64,000 nt of DNA from Parelaphostrongylus tenuis (lineage: Eukaryota; Nematoda; Chromadorea; Rhabditida; Metastrongylidae), in assembly GCA_019055375.1 (NCBI GenBank), contig JAHQIW010006212.1, forward strand, positions 62,001 through 126,000, given 5' to 3'. The position numbers were made by a program, and so were the translations under genes. Of the stretch, positions 60,945 to 64,000 are shown piece after piece. How positions within the stretch are numbered: the first letter of the stretch is position 1; every line of letters begins with the position of its first letter. The notes under the pieces were generated by a model that was not told the origin of the DNA, did not search any database, and was given only the letters and a program-made list of their open reading frames with translations.

Positions 60945-61460
60945 TTCTTTTCCAGTCTTTTCTTAAGACCATACTCAAAATTCAGTGTGCCTGATAAATA
61001 TTTTTGAGCCATGCATGCGCTGTGTTATGAGCACTTATATGGTGCAACACACGTATTCCGATCTTTCAGCCTCGTCAAATGTGCGGTGCCTCTGTTTTCA
61101 GCCAATCCCTCTTGAGAGACAACCTCTTTACATAGAGGAACCACAGACGTTATATTCGAGCGTGGTCTTGAGAACACTTGAAAGGAGTGGCATGATACTC
61201 AAAAATTATCAGCCAAGAGCAATCGAGTGTACAGCACTAACCGTTTGGTGATTTTTATCGCTTGATGACGCCTGTAAATTTTACGTCTGCGTTTTCTCCA
61301 TATAAGGGGGTTGTCCCACAAGACGGATTCGCTCAAGATAAAAGACGCCTGCAACAGACGAAGCCGTAAGGCCGAAACACGTGTGTTGCCCAGTATCAAA
61401 GCTCATGACAGACCACATGCATAGTTCGAAAATAATTATCAGGCATATTTCAGAAAACGG
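60945..61460. repeat. Family A elements, two facing copies
   Basis: One copy runs from about 60955 (TTTTCTTAAGACCATACTC) to 61160 and an opposite one from 61210 (CAGCCAAGAGCAATCGAGTG) to 61450 (AATAATTATCAGGCATAT). Confidence 0.7.
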
Positions 61461-63132
61461 TTCGTAGAAATTGTCGGAAGATAGTGATGAGGCCGCCTGG
61501 AGTGCAACCTGGTAGTCTCGTTCGCGGATGTTACACAATAAAGTGGGTGTGCTATGTGTCATAAGGCTTTAGACCACTCCAATATAATTATTAGGCTGAT
61601 TATTTACTATCGTTCATTTCTCCTTCCTTACTCAAGACTACTCACCAGAAGAATTTTACAGAAAGAGCTAGAAGATGGTCGTTGGACGAAAAGAATCAAA
61701 TGAACGATATTTAAGGTATAAATGAATATGCACTGGCGCGTTAAACACGAATCAGAAGCTCATGTGGTTTCGATGGCAACATGTTTGTATTTTGAAAACG
61801 TTTGAAAAAACATTCACGATTATTTCAGACTGAACAGAGACGCGGAAACGAACGTTTCTTAGTCTCTCGAAAATGCACTACAGCATATAATTCAGCCTTT
61901 TGGGTTTGTCTACAAATCCCTGAGTGCGTTATTTACCACTCTTTCCTCCAACAGTAGCACCCCGTAAGCAATTTCTGTGGGCGAATAGAACTATCATATG
62001 TCTGTACTTCCCGCCAACTTCTTCTTAAAAACGCGTTTACATAGCATTCGAATTTACTCAAACTATGCTAAGAAATGAAGAACCATAGTTCCTATGGTAC
62101 CACAATGCCTTCATTCTAAAATTTGGGCAGAATTTGATGTAAACAAGGAAATCTCATCAGTCGTTCTTTCCTTGCAATATATTTTTCCGTGAATTACGCG
62201 AATAATAACCTCAGTTATACAATCTCAGAAGACATCAGGTGTGCTCATCACTTCTTTCACTCGTTTCCGCCGTCATGCAACCAGTATCCATGGATTCAGA
62301 GGTGGTTCGCCACCAACCAGAGAAGGTGTCCTGCTCCCTTCAACGCATAACGAACCGCCGAATCACAGCAACGCATTGAAACCATTGATCATGCAGTAAT
62401 CAGCAATTTATAGAGAGTAGGCGGTCCACTGAACAAAGGCTCAAAATTGGCTCAATGTGTTTGAAAAATGGTTTTGGAGAGCCATATAATACAGCGTCGT
62501 GCTGTACGTTATGGGATTTTGATTCCTGATTGACCATGATCTTGCTTGTAAATCTGACATAGCTATGTTGGAGATTCTCAGGATGTCATCACTGACGGTG
62601 TAGTATTTGTGGATCAAGGAACAAATTATTGCTTTGTAGCCAAGATCTCTTTGGCGCTACTGATTTCTACGATACTACTAGATTTTGTGAATAGTTGGCC
62701 AACCGCTTGAGAACGAGCTTAGTCACATAGTGGTCTTTGAATACTGAAAACAAGTAAATACGTGGTGTCTGATAATCCTATGGATTACTACTGCATTTTG
62801 ATTTTTTTGCATTGATAAGCGCTGATATATCACGAGATAGCAGGAGTCAGGGAGTGGTGACTTGGAAGCCTATAAACGTTGATTTCAAAAAGAAATTGAT
62901 TATTTGCTAGCTGTAATTCATCATGGCTGGCCGTCGAAGCGTGGAGAGAAGGTTCTCACGTTGATAAACGCAACGCTCAAGCAATATTCCTACCGCTAAG
63001 TGCGACGAAAAGAAATCCAAGCATCGCGAGAAGTCCACACATCTACTTATCCAACTGCAAGATCCGAAGGAATGAAAGGTGCGTGAAAAGTTATGAGATC
63101 TCCAATCGCGCCGTCCATTACCTGGCCAGTAG

Positions 63133-63267
63133 GAATGCGAGTGGTATCGTCTGCATAGCGACGTTCAAGTACGCCCTTATCTTGATGATGTTCTATCGGA
63201 TGTTGTCGCATATTGGAACGAAATAGACGAAGAACGGATCAGGGAAAAGACGTACAGCATACCTTAG
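63133..63267 (+). pseudogene. Unclassified short coding-like segment
   Basis: Reads ECEWYRLHSDVQVRPYLDDV followed by about 24 more residues to a stop (ending TYSIP). Composition looks protein-like and a TAG precedes it in frame. It may be a terminal exon or the end of a degraded transposon; I do not recognise the family. Confidence 0.25.
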
Positions 63268-64000
63268 AATACCGTGGTCAGTAAGTTTAAGCCTTTTCCA
63301 TTGAACTGTTTTTCAAACCTCGCTCAAAACAATAATAATCTGAAGCATATCTTGAGCCTATCAGGCTGAGGCTTTTAATCGACAAAATATCTATATTCTT
63401 GAGAAGAAATGGTTGTGTTATGAAGCTGCTCAATTCTGACTAGACGGAGGTCAGCTTAATCTTTCCCGGTTCTGAAGATGATGAAATCCGCCGGAACGTG
63501 AGCTTGTGTTAATCAGAAGCACAATAATAACCTCGTGTTTGCTCACTAAGGTGAACAGTGTATTAATAAACATTTTCCGCTCACTGTGTGAAGACATTGC
63601 AACAGAATATACAAACTTTCATTATATAAGCACCTCATATAAGAGTAGATGAAGCAGAATTTGTATTTCATGTGCATAAATTGCATAATTTTCGAAACCA
63701 CAAAGTCTTGTCCTCTAGCCATCGCACTGACTATGAGAAGTGGTTAATCTGTCAGGTTTTTGATTTCTAACTGTTTTGTCACTAGCGCATAAAACGGAAT
63801 GCACATGACGTCCATCTATCACGACAGACGTCCTTAGTGATGTCGTTTGTAGCCGGATGTTAATTTTTATCGCTCTATTACGACCGACCATAAATGGTTC
63901 GGATATCTTTATCACTAATATCTGATTACTTAAGCAATTGCACAAGCTATCTAGACAACTGTTACTACTTCAAATGTATGAATAAGCTTAAAGGATGGTG

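Larger units (their letters stand above)
57840..64000. other. Right end: repeats, no recognised gene
   Basis: SINE copies 13 and 14, family A at 61 kb, an 18-bp palindrome at 58654-58671 (CAATATCGATCGATATTG), a GC-rich stretch at 59257-59570 flanked by SINEs, and short frames at 60355-60612 (-) and 63118-63264 (+). None could be placed in a family. Confidence 0.45.

Overview
This is a eukaryotic window. I read it as a nematode, most likely a clade V rhabditid/strongylid with hookworm-type gene structure. The reasons are TTTTCAG-type 3' splice sites, introns from 38 bp to 20 kb full of small repeats, short leaders that suggest spliced-leader acceptors, and two neighbouring genes whose C. elegans counterparts I recall lying together on cosmid T01G9 of chromosome I. 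There are no bacterial features. The long unspliced ORFs are mostly misleading: real genes are chains of small exons, which I assembled by hand from splice sites, reading phase and protein-family conservation.

Layout. (1) 2846-8276, + strand: the 3' part of a single-pass receptor with an LDL-receptor class A domain (probably CUB-LDLa-TM), with NPF, PPSY and C-terminal ESWV motifs in its tail. (2) 10778-46399, - strand: a complete 15-exon orthologue of the phagophore protein PHAF1 (UPF0183), 418 residues over 35.6 kb, including a 20.3-kb intron and an apparent GC-AG intron. (3) 30207-33255, + strand: nested inside that 20.3-kb intron on the opposite strand, a 4-exon leucine-rich-repeat transmembrane receptor that resembles DMA-1. 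(4) 49391-54184, - strand: a 9-exon casein kinase 2 regulatory subunit (kin-10), with one intron whose expected acceptor lacks AG. (5) 54.3-64 kb: no gene recognised; repeats and some GC-rich stretches.

Repeats dominate the rest: at least 14 copies of a tRNA-derived SINE; a second tRNA-like family, including a 280-bp foldback; an approximately 0.8-kb non-autonomous DNA transposon with long terminal inverted repeats; a cluster-forming 300-bp element; a family carrying a hammerhead-ribozyme-like core; a mariner relic in a kin-10 intron; a minisatellite touching a PHAF1 splice donor; and several microsatellites.

The genes do not form one pathway. PHAF1 acts in autophagy, CK2-beta regulates a constitutive kinase, and the two receptors are likely neuronal or epithelial surface proteins. 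I did not find a clearly new system. The best leads are the nested receptor, the unusual splice sites and the possible ribozyme-bearing repeat.
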